From positions 1 to 5,120 of the forward strand of contig JAISBH010000158.1 in the NCBI GenBank assembly GCA_031266295.1: a DNA stretch of 5,120 nucleotides, in the 5' to 3' direction. The number at the start of each line of letters is the position of its first letter. Position 1 is the first letter of the stretch. This document shows positions 5,019-5,120 of the stretch, piece by piece. The notes beneath the pieces were generated by a model that was not told the origin of the DNA, searched no databases, and saw nothing but the letters and a program-made list of their open reading frames with translations. The translations under genes and the position numbers were made by a program. This DNA is from Oscillospiraceae bacterium. GTDB lineage: Bacteria > Bacillota > Clostridia > Christensenellales > Aristaeellaceae.

Positions 5019-5117
5019 GGTCCAGGCGAAGCCTGGTCAGGATTCGAAAGGGCGGATAGCCCTTCGCAGGGTCCGGGACAGAGTCCCGAAACCCCCGTTT
5101 CACCCCCCATCGGGGGG
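5019..5117. repeat. Tandem hairpin array, block B (runs to window edge)
   Basis: Four compact stem-loops follow one another: CCAGGC-GAA-GCCTGG (5022-5036), AAGGGC-GGATA-GCCCTT (5048-5064), CGGGAC-AGA-GTCCCG (5074-5088) and CCCCCC-ATC-GGGGGG (5103-5117). Each has a 6-bp stem and a loop of 3 to 5 nt. The first and third share a GGTCC lead (5019 and 5070), a 51-bp period, which suggests duplication of a two-hairpin unit. The stems keep pairing although their sequences differ. I see no coding capacity. It may continue beyond the window, so the true right end is unknown. Confidence 0.6.
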
Positions 5118-5120
5118 AAG

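Overview
The window looks like a chromosomal piece of a fairly high-G+C member of the Firmicutes, probably an uncultured gut Clostridia lineage. This rests on the EF-G tail, a clear GGAGGG ribosome-binding site, Gram-positive-style signal peptides, an M42 aminopeptidase, a large secreted multi-SH3 protein, and G+C-rich multi-hairpin intergenic repeats of a kind I associate from memory with Ruminococcaceae-like genomes. No database search was possible, so the lineage is an inference.

Layout: positions 1-123 are the last 40 codons of an elongation factor G gene. A G+C-rich hairpin (137-165) follows, then one isolated 33-bp sequence (171-203) with the features of a type I-C CRISPR repeat. No second copy occurs in the window. 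The repeat sits directly against the start of a class I SAM-dependent methyltransferase gene (about 206-865) and contains the only ribosome-binding-site-like bases near that start. An M42-family metallopeptidase gene (950-2029) follows on the same strand, then an inverted repeat and a strong intrinsic terminator (2117-2154).

The middle is A+T-richer. A small secreted protein with a CxxC motif (2219-2506) lies on the minus strand and converges on the peptidase terminator. It has a strong ribosome-binding site, and a 32-bp interrupted dyad (2527-2558) overlaps its likely promoter. About 270 bp without a convincing gene separate this dyad from a plus-strand promoter (about 2829-2858). That promoter probably drives a divergent 639-residue secreted protein (2918-4837) made of about six bacterial SH3-like modules joined by Pro/Thr/Ser-rich linkers.

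The last 280 bp hold no convincing gene. They contain two blocks of compact G+C-rich hairpins: one just after the SH3 gene, and a tandem hairpin array that runs to the window edge. The genes do not form one obvious pathway. The most unusual feature is the solitary CRISPR-type repeat placed as the translation-initiation region of the methyltransferase gene.
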